A DNA stretch of 14,312 nucleotides from DATKXO01 sp035528995 (GCA_035528995.1 DATKXO010000028.1:1-14312); one strand, 5' to 3'; counted from the stretch's first letter, positions 5,983 to 13,477 are shown. Notes: generated from the letters alone by a model not told the origin. Program-made: numbers and translations.

Positions 5983-7386
5983 ATGCCCCTGATCAAAAGC
6001 GTTTCTGGAATCCGCGGCATCGTCGATCCGGCCTGTGGCCAACCGGTGACCTTGACGCCTGAGGTGGCCCGCGACATGGGCCGGGCCTTCGCAACCTACC
6101 TGGCCCGCGGCGGCGTCGGCGATTCAGCGCGTCGCACACTGATCGGCTCGCGCGACGGCCGCCCGGGCGGACAGGTGTACCTCGACGCCTTCGCCCAGGG
6201 AGCCTGGGACTGCGGCGCGCTGGTCATCCCGTCGGGCGTCGTCTCCACGCCGGGCACCGCCCTGGCCGTCGCGGAGAACGCCGAACCGCTGGGCGTCGCC
6301 GGAGGCGTGGTCATCACCGCCAGCCACAACCCCCAGCAATGGAACGGTATCAAGCTGCTCATGGGCGACGGCCGGGCGCCGACCGCCTCCGAGGCGGCGG
6401 CCGTCTTCGACCTCTTCGATCGCCGGGACTTCGACGCGGTCAACACGTCGCCTCCACCCGCGCCACCGCCGGTCCCCGACATTCACCAGGCCCACGTGGC
6501 CCGCGTCCTGAAGCAGGTGGACTGCGACGCCATCCGCGCCCACGGTTTCCGCGTCATGCTGGACAGCATCAACGGTGCCGGCGCCCAGACCGGCCGCATG
6601 CTCCTCGAACGCCTCGGCTGCACCGTTCAGCACGTCAACGATCAACCGGGCAGTGCCTTCGGCCGTTCCCCCGAACCGACCGCGGAGAACCTTCAGGACT
6701 TCTGCGCTACCGTCGCGGGCGCGGACGTGGCCGTCGCCTTCGTTCAGGACCCCGACGCCGACCGCCTGGCCATCCTGGACAACACCGGACGGTACATCGG
6801 CGAGGAGTACACCCTGGCCCTGGCCGCCAGGCACGTCTTCGCCAACAACCCGGGACCGGCCGTCGCCAACCTCTCCACTTCGCGAATGATCGACGACCTG
6901 GCCGCCGCCGCCGGAGCGCCGTGCGTCGTGCATCGCTCGGCCGTCGGCGAAGCCAACGTGGTCGAGACCATGCGCCGAGTGAGCGCCCACGTCGGTGGCG
7001 AGGGCAACGGCGGCGTGATCGACCCGCGCGTGGTCTACGTGCGCGACTCGCTCATCTCCATGGCCCTGGTCCTGCAACTCATGGCCGACGAGGATCGCCG
7101 GCTGTCACGGATTGTGGACCAGATCCCGCGATACGCGATCGTCAAGGAGAAGCTCGAGGTCGATCATCCGCGCATCGCCCGCATCCTGACCGCGCTCAAG
7201 GACGCGTTCGCCGACCAGCGCATCAACGACCTCGACGGCCTGCGCATCGACTGGCCCGACCGCTGGGTCCACGTCCGGGCCTCCAACACCGAGCCCATCA
7301 TGCGCCTCATAGCCGAAGCCACCGACGAACAGTCCGCCCTCGAGTTGATCGCGCACGTGCGCGTCGTGGTGGACGCAACCCTATAA
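5983..7386 (+). CDS. glmM: Phosphoglucosamine mutase / phosphohexomutase (alpha-D-phosphohexomutase family)
   Basis: Interconverts glucosamine-6-phosphate and glucosamine-1-phosphate for UDP-GlcNAc and cell-envelope synthesis, or a related hexose phosphate pair. 467 residues with all four active-site loops: the phosphoserine loop VVITASHNPQQWNGIKLL (Ser114), the metal loop DPDADR (256-261), the sugar loop GEGNGG (339-344) and the phosphate loop RASNTEP (432-438). The N-terminus KSVSGIRGIVDP is of the COG1109 type seen in planctomycetes, Bacteroidetes and archaea rather than the E. coli GlmM start. For that reason phosphomannomutase or phosphoglucomutase activity cannot be excluded. AGGG lies eight bases before the ATG. 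It converges with the rhomboid gene, leaving 83 bases between the stops. Confidence 0.9.
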   Translation: MPLIKSVSGIRGIVDPACGQPVTLTPEVARDMGRAFATYLARGGVGDSARRTLIGSRDGRPGGQVYLDAFAQGAWDCGALVIPSGVVSTPGTALAVAENAEPLGVAGGVVITASHNPQQWNGIKLLMGDGRAPTASEAAAVFDLFDRRDFDAVNTSPPPAPPPVPDIHQAHVARVLKQVDCDAIRAHGFRVMLDSINGAGAQTGRMLLERLGCTVQHVNDQPGSAFGRSPEPTAENLQDFCATVAGADVAVAFVQDPDADRLAILDNTGRYIGEEYTLALAARHVFANNPGPAVANLSTSRMIDDLAAAAGAPCVVHRSAVGEANVVETMRRVSAHVGGEGNGGVIDPRVVYVRDSLISMALVLQLMADEDRRLSRIVDQIPRYAIVKEKLEVDHPRIARILTALKDAFADQRINDLDGLRIDWPDRWVHVRASNTEPIMRLIAEATDEQSALELIAHVRVVVDATL

Positions 7387-7393
7387 CCGACAG

Positions 7394-7414
7394 GGCTGCA
7401 TCAACAGCGCAGCC
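7394..7414. terminator. Weak hairpin between convergent genes
   Basis: GGCTGC (7394-7399) pairs with GCAGCC (7409-7414) across a nine-base loop, nested inside a wider seven-base inverted repeat AACCGAC (7385-7391) and GTCGGTT (7447-7453). Placement between two converging stops suggests a shared terminator, but the stem is short and no T-run follows on either strand. Confidence 0.3.
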
Positions 7415-7469
7415 TATCTAACATCCAAGTCGATTCTCGGTGTTCCGTCGGTTTCTGGAGAACTTGCTG

Positions 7470-8678
7470 TTAATTCGGATTGTCTGACGGCGCCGTCCTG
7501 CCCAGCGCCGCCCGCACCTGCGACAGCCATTGCATGCACTGCCCACGACGCGACGAATCGCTGAGCTTCTGATACGCGGCCGCCAGGTGGCGCTCCGCCG
7601 CCTCGTACTGGTGCAGGTCCCGAGCGAAGATGATCCCCACCAGCATCCGCACCTCGTGCGATTCGGGGTCCGACCCGTACGTGTCCAGGTACCGCTCGAA
7701 GGCTGCGGCCGCCTGCGGCGTTCGACCCGTTGCGTAGAACTGCCGGGCAACCGTGATCTGATGCCGCGCGGACAGGCACTGGGCCGGGTCGATGGCGATC
7801 AACTCCTCATACAGACCCGCGGCCCCCTCCGAGTCACCCCGGGCCAGACGCTCTGTGATCTGCAATCGCAGCCCGCTGATCCGATCCATGCGGGCCTCCT
7901 CCGCCTCACGCTGCTGCGGAAGCACCGTGACCGGCCGGGCCACACGCCCGTACTCCGCTCGGGCCCGGGCCTGCGGGTCGGTCATCACCGCCCGGTAGGC
8001 CCGTCCCTGGCTCCAGCGCTTGATCAGTGCCAGCATGTCGAACTGGTCGCGCGGCAGCACTCGGATCAGCAGCATGCCCATCGTGGCCGCAAAGCCGAAC
8101 AGGTACCCGTACAGGTGCGCCTCCGTGGCCACGTTGCCCGCCCCTGCGATGCTCGGCGCGATCACGTTGTCCCACAGAATGATCTTCAGCCCGATCATGA
8201 TCATCGCCGGCAGCTCGAACGTGCCGATGAAGAACAGCATGTACAACACCGTGATGTGGCTGCGCGGGAACAGCACCAGGTACGCCGTGGTCACGCCGGC
8301 GATCGAACCCGACGCCCCCATCAGCGGCGCCGAGTTGGTCAGCGCAAAGCCCCAGGCGGCCAGAATGCCCGCCGCCAGGTAGAACAGCACGTAGGCCGCG
8401 TTGCCCAGCTTGGCGTTCACCGCGTTGCCGAACACCCACAGAAACAGCATGTTGCCCAACAGGTGCACCCAGTCGGCGTGCGCGAACTGATAGGTGACGA
8501 ACTCGTGCAGCGACGGGTACGCCGTATTCAACGTGAAATACGTGTCTTTGAACTGTTGCAGATCCCGGTTGCCCGAGAAGTCCAGCATGACGAACAGCAG
8601 AACGTTGAGCCCGATCAGGGCGTAGTTCCCCAGCGGCGTCCGGTGGACGGGAGTCTCGGTACGGATGGGGATGATCAT
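7470..8678 (-). CDS. Rhomboid family intramembrane serine protease with TPR-like C-terminal tail
   Basis: A membrane protease that cleaves substrates within or near their transmembrane segments. 402 residues from the ATG at 8678. The N-terminus MIIPIRTETPVHRTP is common in bacterial rhomboids. Six membrane helices fall between about 17 and 208. The HxxxN motif is at 72-76 (HLLGN), the catalytic serine is Ser123 in GASGS, and the catalytic histidine is His188 in EAHLYGYLFG, so the dyad is intact. Residues about 265-390 are soluble and read as TPR-like helical pairs, possibly for substrate or partner binding. A GTG at 8720, with GAGGA five bases upstream, would add 14 residues; the family start favours 8678, but the longer form has the better ribosome site. 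It is probably the last gene of a four-gene minus-strand operon. Confidence 0.92.
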   Translation of the reverse strand: MIIPIRTETPVHRTPLGNYALIGLNVLLFVMLDFSGNRDLQQFKDTYFTLNTAYPSLHEFVTYQFAHADWVHLLGNMLFLWVFGNAVNAKLGNAAYVLFYLAAGILAAWGFALTNSAPLMGASGSIAGVTTAYLVLFPRSHITVLYMLFFIGTFELPAMIMIGLKIILWDNVIAPSIAGAGNVATEAHLYGYLFGFAATMGMLLIRVLPRDQFDMLALIKRWSQGRAYRAVMTDPQARARAEYGRVARPVTVLPQQREAEEARMDRISGLRLQITERLARGDSEGAAGLYEELIAIDPAQCLSARHQITVARQFYATGRTPQAAAAFERYLDTYGSDPESHEVRMLVGIIFARDLHQYEAAERHLAAAYQKLSDSSRRGQCMQWLSQVRAALGRTAPSDNPN

Positions 8679-8771
8679 CGCGGTCCCCGCGTCGGCCACG
8701 CGCGGGCCTGCCTCGAGCACCCGCGTCCTCGGACGCGCCGCCCGGAGTACACCGCGCCAGTTCGCCCTGAG

Positions 8772-9182
8772 CTATTCCTCTTTCGGAGGCGCTTCACCGA
8801 GGTCCGGAACCTGGCCCGTGGCCACAGCCGTGAACTGCATGCGCAACTGGTGGAGTATGCCGGCCAGCATCTGGCCCTCCTCCGGCCCAAGGTTGCCCTT
8901 GGTCTTCTCCTCGATCAGCTCCAGCATGTCGATGTGGTACTTGGCCAGGCTCAGATCCGGCGGCATGACCTTGCCTTCCGGCGTCCGGTAACCGCCGATG
9001 GACATCACCGCCGGTACCGCGATCATGTTCAACAGATCGGCCATCGTCGGCTGGGGCAACGGACCGCGCTTCTGGTCCTCCGCCTTCTCTTCCTCGGCCG
9101 CCAGCCGTTCCTTGTCGCGCTCGGCCTCTTGCTTCCAGTCCGAATCGACGTGAATCTTGCCTTTGCCCGGCTCTTCGCTCAT
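8772..9182 (-). CDS. DUF1844 domain-containing protein
   Basis: A 136-residue cytosolic protein. The first 45 residues are highly charged (Glu/Lys rich, probably disordered or helical). The DUF1844 core spans about 46-118, with the family pattern AKYHIDMLELIEEKTKGNLG (80-99), then EEGQMLAGILHQLRMQF (101-117). The function of this family is not known; it is widespread in planctomycetes, acidobacteria and deltaproteobacteria. AAGGGA lies five bases before the ATG, a good ribosome site. Only 65 bases separate it from the gene upstream and about 90 from the rhomboid gene downstream, so co-transcription is likely. Confidence 0.9.
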   Translation of the reverse strand: MSEEPGKGKIHVDSDWKQEAERDKERLAAEEEKAEDQKRGPLPQPTMADLLNMIAVPAVMSIGGYRTPEGKVMPPDLSLAKYHIDMLELIEEKTKGNLGPEEGQMLAGILHQLRMQFTAVATGQVPDLGEAPPKEE

Positions 9183-9247
9183 CGGATTCCCTTTGTCCGT
9201 CGCCTTCTGGGGCTATCGAGGGTGAATCGCCATCACCCCGCGGGGCA

Positions 9248-10771
9248 CTATACCCGAAACTCCTCCACTGCGGGAAGCGTGTCGCACAATCGCTGCAGCG
9301 CCGATCGCTCGTACAGGGCGAAGAAGTAGTCGCGCCGGTCGGCCGCCTCGTTGTCCCGCAGGCCCTCGGTCGTTTGTCGGACCCGTTCCTCCAGGTCACG
9401 CTCTGCCGCCGGGCGCAAATCCAGCATGCGCCGACTGATCGACCGTATCTGGTGGAACACCTCGCGGCGCTCCGCCCGCCGCCGTCCGTTGGTCGCACGC
9501 AGGGATCGCGATTGCCCTACCGCCTTGGCCCTTGCTTCGACCAACTCGTCGATGCCCGATCCGGCCGACAGATGGCGCTGTGGGTTCCAGGTCAGGTCGC
9601 GTTGCTGGTGCTTCAGCGCCCGCAGCACGTCCGGCGTAGCGTCGTGCCGCGGCAGATCCAGCCGGAGCGTGGCCGAAACACACGCCATCACCGGCGGTTG
9701 CACGCCGAAGTAGCGCTCGATGAGCCGGTCCGTGATCCGATCGTATTTGGCTCCGCCGATCCCGTGAACGAACAGGTCGGCCAGCAGCATGCGGGCCCAC
9801 AACGTCAGCATCAGCGCCCGAGGCCGAAAGAGCACGCCGTCCAGCTCCCTCAGCGCTTTGAGGGCCCGGTCCCAGGTCGCGAGCTTGTCCAGCCCGATAC
9901 AACCGACCGACTGCTGGTCGGCGTACAGGAACAGGGTGTCTCTTCGCTGCTCGACGAACAGCCGGCTTCGCGGCTCGTGCGTGTGCCGGACCCACAGTGG
10001 GAGTTCCAGGCGATCCCCATCCCGGATCAGATCGGGGATCGGGCGCTGGCTGCCGCGAATACCCTGGGCGCCACGGTACTCCGCCAGCGACGCGTTGTAG
10101 CTCTCGAAGAGCCGCGGCGCGTTCCCCAGGATATCCACCAACAACGGGCAGATCCACGACCTGCTCACCCGCGTCTCCAGCATCCTCACGCCGAACTCCG
10201 ACTCCAACGAGCTGCGTGCGGCAGTGGCCTGATCCACGAAGCTCGAGGGACCGTCCAGCGACCCGAACCGCTCGAGATACGGCCCCATCATCGACCGCCC
10301 GAACCGTTCGCCCAGAGCCTGCCGCACTGACTCTCGCAGACGCGCCACGTGCGCTCCGTCCAGCGGCGGTATGTCCTCGTAGGTCGTGCCCGGAGCGACG
10401 TCGGCGAACTGCATCGCATGCACACGCAGGCCGCCGTCGGTCAGCATCGGCACCGACAGCGCCGTAGTCTTGGCCACGTCCGTATCCACGGTCAGGTTGA
10501 CCGCCACGCCGCCGACGGCCTCTGCCAGCCGCGAGGCGACGACGTGCTTGGCCCACACGCCGGGGTGGATGAACTCGGGCTGGTGGCCCGTGACCACGAA
10601 CGGCCGGTCCTGGTCGGTCTCCGTGATGCGCCGGCGCGCTTCTCTGCGCACGTCCCTCAGGTCCAGACCCGCCAGCGTCACCGTCCATGACGCAACTCGG
10701 GCCGGGGCGGCCTCGAGCGCGGCGCGCATGGCGGCCGGCGCCGGCTCGACCAGTACGTCGCCGCTGTGCAC
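9248..10771 (-). CDS. Hypothetical protein of 507 residues, possibly distantly BshC-like
   Basis: I do not recognise this protein with certainty. It is soluble in appearance, with no signal peptide or membrane segment. Striking conserved-looking blocks are VVTGHQPEFIHPGVWAKHVV (59-78), NLTVDTDVAK (92-101), a region LLADLFVHGIGGAKYDRITD (about 329-348) followed by RYFGVQPPVMACVSATLRL, and a long charged, probably coiled helix near 400-480. The order TGHQP, then a GIGGAKYD loop and a C-terminal coil recalls BshC, the cysteine-adding enzyme of bacillithiol synthesis, but I rate that as weak. The GTG at 10771 has no good ribosome site. A CTG at 10801, in frame, has GAGGA seven bases upstream and would add ten residues. 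It lies 57 bases after the glycosyltransferase gene and 65 before the DUF1844 gene. Confidence 0.8.
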   Translation of the reverse strand: MHSGDVLVEPAPAAMRAALEAAPARVASWTVTLAGLDLRDVRREARRRITETDQDRPFVVTGHQPEFIHPGVWAKHVVASRLAEAVGGVAVNLTVDTDVAKTTALSVPMLTDGGLRVHAMQFADVAPGTTYEDIPPLDGAHVARLRESVRQALGERFGRSMMGPYLERFGSLDGPSSFVDQATAARSSLESEFGVRMLETRVSRSWICPLLVDILGNAPRLFESYNASLAEYRGAQGIRGSQRPIPDLIRDGDRLELPLWVRHTHEPRSRLFVEQRRDTLFLYADQQSVGCIGLDKLATWDRALKALRELDGVLFRPRALMLTLWARMLLADLFVHGIGGAKYDRITDRLIERYFGVQPPVMACVSATLRLDLPRHDATPDVLRALKHQQRDLTWNPQRHLSAGSGIDELVEARAKAVGQSRSLRATNGRRRAERREVFHQIRSISRRMLDLRPAAERDLEERVRQTTEGLRDNEAADRRDYFFALYERSALQRLCDTLPAVEEFRV

Positions 10772-10828
10772 CGGGGTCTGGAGCTTGGAGAAGGTTAGCA
10801 GGATCGCTTCCTCTACCCCATTGGGGGG

Positions 10829-11581
10829 CTAACTCGCGATGCGCACGGCCTCCACTTCATCTGGCGGTGCCGGCCAGGTACTCCGGCCCAGCGCCGCCTC
10901 CAGGACGTCGACATAGTATTGATACCTGGTGGCCGGTTCGTCCAGTCCGCCGCCGAATCGCCGGTCGGCGTCGTTGTAGATCAGCGGTACGGGCAACTCG
11001 ACGATCCGCATCCCGGCCCGGGCCGCCTGGACCCAGACCTGCAGCGGCATGGCGTAGCCCGGCTCGGTGACAGCAAGCTGACACAGCGCCGACACCCGGT
11101 AGGCCTTGAACCCGCAGAAGGCGTCCGTGATGCCCAGATCCAGCCGCTCGTTGAGCAGCTCCGTGATCCGGGCGTTGATCAGCCGCCGGTCCGTCGGGCC
11201 TGCCGAGTCGCCTTCCAGACCCACCAGGTATCGCGAACCGCTGATCAGGTCCGCGTCGCCGCGACGGGCGGCCGCCACGAACCTCGGTATGAACGCCGGT
11301 TCGTGCTGCTCGTCGCAGTCCATGGTGATCAGCCAGTTGAAGTCCGCCTGGACGGCGTAGTTGAAGGCGTCGGCCAGGGTCCGCCCGTAGCCCAGGTTGG
11401 TGGCGTGGCGGACGACCCGCAGGTCCGGTTGGGCAGCCAGAATCTGCCGCGTCCGGTCGGTCGAGCCGTCGTCAACGACCAGAATATCGTCGATCCGGGT
11501 CCGGGCCTGGCGCAGGACGCCCTCCAGGTAGCGTTCCTCGTTGTACGCGGGGATGGCCAGGAGAAACCGTGGGGCTGCCAT
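10829..11581 (-). CDS. Family 2 glycosyltransferase (polyprenyl-phosphate sugar transferase-like)
   Basis: A 250-residue GT-A fold enzyme that would transfer a sugar from a nucleotide donor, perhaps to a polyprenyl phosphate. The nucleotide-binding start is LLAIPAYNEERYLEGVL (7-23), with VVDDGSTDRT (35-44), NLGYGRTLADAFNYA (62-76) and the metal motif ITMDCDEQHEP with Asp88 and Asp90. A DPM1-like TDAFCGFKAYR follows at 152-162. Unlike many relatives it has no C-terminal membrane helices, so it would act at the inner face of the membrane. The ATG at 11581 is preferred to a GTG at 11587, because AGGGAG sits five bases before the ATG but directly abuts the GTG. First gene of the operon running to the rhomboid gene. 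Confidence 0.91.
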   Translation of the reverse strand: MAAPRFLLAIPAYNEERYLEGVLRQARTRIDDILVVDDGSTDRTRQILAAQPDLRVVRHATNLGYGRTLADAFNYAVQADFNWLITMDCDEQHEPAFIPRFVAAARRGDADLISGSRYLVGLEGDSAGPTDRRLINARITELLNERLDLGITDAFCGFKAYRVSALCQLAVTEPGYAMPLQVWVQAARAGMRIVELPVPLIYNDADRRFGGGLDEPATRYQYYVDVLEAALGRSTWPAPPDEVEAVRIAS

Positions 11582-11633
11582 ATTCACTCCCTGTGAACCC
11601 GCCGGACTGGCGGTTGGGCCCGCTAGAGGCTAA

Positions 11634-11662
11634 ATAGTAGATAGGCAGCGTGGGGGGGTCAA
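11634..11662 (-). promoter_or_regulatory. Candidate sigma70-like promoter of the glycosyltransferase operon
   Basis: On the minus strand TTGACC (11662 to 11657; five of six) and TACTAT (11639 to 11634; four of six) are separated by exactly 17 bases. The predicted start near 11627 leaves a leader of about 46 bases to the ATG at 11581. It is among the best-spaced promoters in the window. Confidence 0.6.
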
Positions 11663-11813
11663 CCTGGCGGGCCGGTGGGGCCGCCCCCCTCCCCCAATAC
11701 TGGCAATAAGGGTGATCGGGCCGATCCGGGCTGCGGCGGCCGAGTGGGGCATTTTCGCCAAACTTCTGCCGCCCGTGGACCCGATTTCTGGAAACAACGA
11801 GGAGTTTCGCGCC

Positions 11814-12845
11814 ATGAAGATCATTGCGGATAAGGTGCATCATGCGCTGGTGTGCACGGCCGCCCTGACCTTGCTGGGCATGGGATCGGGTTGCAGTCTC
11901 ATTCGCCAGCGGCAGGCGGACGTCCACGTGGACCGCGGGCAGCGGCTGCTGGCCGATGACGAGCTCGAGGTCGCCCTGGCCGAGTTCCAGGCCGCCGTCG
12001 AACTGGACCCCCAGTTGGCCGTGGCCCACTCCAAGATGGGCGTCATCTACCAGCGCATGGGCGAGTACGAGCGGGCCATCGAGAGCTTCGCCAACGCGAT
12101 TCGCTACAACCCCTTTTCGTTCACCGACTCGCTGAACCTGGCCCAGCTCTATCACTTCACCAAGCGGCTGCACGACGCCGTCGAGGTGTACCTGCACGCC
12201 TGCGACCTGAAGCCCGACGACTTCGACGCCCAGCTCAACCTGGGCGTGTGCTATCAGCAGATGGGCGAGGTCGAGCAGGCCGTCGAGCGTTTCCAGAACG
12301 CCATCGAGATCGACGCCGACCGCCCCCACGCCTTCGTCAACCTGGGCGTCGCCTTCGACACGCAGGGCAAGTACTACGAGGCCATCCACTCCTACCAGGA
12401 GGCCCTGGAACGCGACAACCATCAGCCGCTGGTGCTGGTCAATCTGTCGCACACCTACATGAAACAGGATCGGCTCAAGATCGCCCGCGTGTCGCTGGAG
12501 ACGGCCATCGACCTGGACGGGCAGCTCGCACCGGCCCACGAGGCTCTGGGCTACTGCCTCTTTCGCATGCAGGACTACGACGGGGCCGAACAGGCCTACA
12601 AGAACGCCGCGGCGTACGATGCGGAATTGCCCAACACCTTCGCCGGTTTGGGCTCCATCTATGCCCTGCGTTACGTTCAGGACCGGTCCCGGACGAACCT
12701 GCGCGACCGGGCCCTGGATTACTGGCACCGCAGCCTGGAACTCGACCCCGACCAGCCCAAGATCCGCAACCTGGTGGCCAAGTACAAACCCCCCTCGACC
12801 GATCCGGAGACTATCCTGCTGACCGATCACCAGCCGGATCGTTAG
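11814..12845 (+). CDS. Tetratricopeptide-repeat lipoprotein
   Basis: A 343-residue exported protein. A basic start and hydrophobic segment (HHALVCTAALTLLGMG) end in a lipobox with Cys27 (GSGC). From about residue 35 to 315 it consists of roughly eight 34-residue TPR units, for example DELEVALAEFQAAVELDPQL (49-68), EYERAIESFANAIRYNP (84-100), EVEQAVERFQNAIEID (152-167) and KYYEAIHSYQEALERD (186-201). Such proteins serve as scaffolds for protein assembly at the membrane; no partner is visible. The ATG at 11814 was chosen because GAGGAG stands nine bases upstream and the signal peptide begins there. An in-frame start at 11712 would place 34 residues ahead of the signal and is unlikely. No clear promoter is visible in the 150 bases upstream. 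A very strong stem-loop follows the stop. Confidence 0.9.
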   Translation: MKIIADKVHHALVCTAALTLLGMGSGCSLIRQRQADVHVDRGQRLLADDELEVALAEFQAAVELDPQLAVAHSKMGVIYQRMGEYERAIESFANAIRYNPFSFTDSLNLAQLYHFTKRLHDAVEVYLHACDLKPDDFDAQLNLGVCYQQMGEVEQAVERFQNAIEIDADRPHAFVNLGVAFDTQGKYYEAIHSYQEALERDNHQPLVLVNLSHTYMKQDRLKIARVSLETAIDLDGQLAPAHEALGYCLFRMQDYDGAEQAYKNAAAYDAELPNTFAGLGSIYALRYVQDRSRTNLRDRALDYWHRSLELDPDQPKIRNLVAKYKPPSTDPETILLTDHQPDR

Positions 12846-12856
12846 CCGCCTTCACC

Positions 12857-12905
12857 CGCAGTGGCATGCCTTCACCGGCGCGCCCGGTGCAGGCATGTCG
12901 CTGCG
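12857..12905 (+). terminator. 22-bp stem-loop downstream of the TPR gene (terminator or REP-like palindrome)
   Basis: Left arm 12857-12878 and right arm 12884-12905 form a 22-position stem with 19 Watson-Crick pairs, two G-U pairs and one mismatch, capped by the five-base loop CGCGC. The inner six pairs (CACCGG with CCGGTG) are perfect. It begins 12 bases after the stop of the TPR gene. No T-run follows. Its length is unusual for a terminator, and it may be a copy of a dispersed palindromic repeat. Confidence 0.6.
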
Positions 12906-13123
12906 CTCCCCGTTGACCTTTGTGGGGCATTGCGTTTGCCCACGCCGCGCGGTACCCATCGCGACAGCGGCCGGCACAGGGGTGTTCATCGCCGGTGTTG
13001 ATGGCAGGCCGGCCGCCCCCACCATCGTCCGCAGGAGGATCGCCGTGTCCATCTCGTCTTGCCGTCAACTCGGGTTGTTTGTGTGCGCCTTGTCCGCGGT
13101 CTTCGTGGTTCAATTGTGTCATG

Positions 13124-13137
13124 GGACGAATTCGTCC
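13124..13137. repeat. Perfect 14-base palindrome
   Basis: GGACGAATTCGTCC is its own reverse complement. It is followed after three bases by TCACCTCCTTT (13141-13151). It could be an operator-like dyad or part of a repeat; no gene context assigns a role. Confidence 0.5.
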
Positions 13138-13155
13138 GTGTCACCTCCTTTGAAT

Positions 13156-13186
13156 CGGGCACACCCGTGCGTTGGGTGCTTGCCCG
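13156..13186. repeat. Bulged hairpin
   Basis: CGGGCACACCC (13156-13166) pairs with GGGTGCTTGCCCG (13174-13186) with a two-base bulge and a seven-base loop. It lies inside the gene-poor region just after the 14-base palindrome. Its role is unknown. Confidence 0.4.
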
Positions 13187-13442
13187 TGCGCGTCTCGTGC
13201 CCGTGGCCCTTGGCCTGTCGGCCTCCGGTGGCGTCGGCTACGCGCATCCGCGCCTGAGGGGTGCGTTCCTCTACCCCTATAACTTGGCGCCCGATCACCT
13301 TCAGGGGGTGCGGTTTGCGGAAATCGGGGTTTTGGGTGCCGAAAAGCGGGGTATTGAAGTGAAAATTCAGGGGCGAGAAGGTGCTTATCGATATTTGGAT
13401 GCGGGTATCTGAATAAGGCTTGGAAGGGAGTAGGGGAGCGGC

Positions 13443-13477
13443 GAATTGAGAATTGAAAACTGAGAATTGAGAAAGGG
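13443..13477. repeat. Heptamer tandem repeat (GAATTGA)
   Basis: Five units in strict seven-base register: GAATTGA, GAATTGA, AAACTGA, GAATTGA, GAAAGGG. Three are identical and the last is degenerate. On the other strand this reads as repeated TCAATTC, a low-complexity type often seen between genes of planctomycetes and Bacteroidetes (from memory). AT-rich against its surroundings. Confidence 0.6.

Larger units (their letters stand above)
13045..13257 (+). pseudogene. Possible remnant of a secreted-protein gene (signal peptide only)
   Basis: A GTG at 13045 has AGGAGG six bases upstream, an ideal ribosome site. The first 25 residues look like a Sec signal: a short polar start, then LGLFVCALSAVFVVQLCHG. 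After about residue 30 the frame becomes rich in Pro, Arg, Cys and Val without domain character and stops at 13257 after 70 codons. That downstream part overlaps a palindrome and a hairpin. I read it as the 5' end of an exported protein gene whose body was replaced or decayed. It could also be a chance frame. Confidence 0.3.

Noticed and set aside
6339..7421. A 360-codon plus-strand frame within the mutase gene
   Set aside because: It is an out-of-frame shadow, very rich in Arg, Pro and Gly, over a gene whose four active-site loops are intact.
7530..9329. A 599-codon open frame on the plus strand
   Set aside because: It lies antisense to the rhomboid and DUF1844 genes. Its translation is rich in Arg, His, Gln and Val without domain features, as expected for a shadow frame in high-GC DNA.
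9374..10688. Long frames on both strands over the 507-residue gene
   Set aside because: They lack ribosome sites and domain features; the 9248-10771 minus-strand frame has balanced protein-like composition and fits the spacing of the operon.
11472..12830. A 452-codon minus-strand frame across the TPR gene
   Set aside because: The plus-strand gene has a signal peptide, lipobox and TPR repeats; the antisense frame has only Val/Gly/Leu repetition mirroring the repeats.
12811..13122. A 103-codon minus-strand frame preceded by a perfect AAAGGAGGTGA
   Set aside because: The ribosome-site match lies 18 bases before the ATG, too far. The protein is low in hydrophobic residues, overlaps the end of the TPR gene and crosses the 22-bp stem-loop.
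13141..13151. Remnant of a 16S rRNA gene 3' end
   Set aside because: The match is only 11 bases; the flanking bases do not match the conserved 16S helix 45 region.
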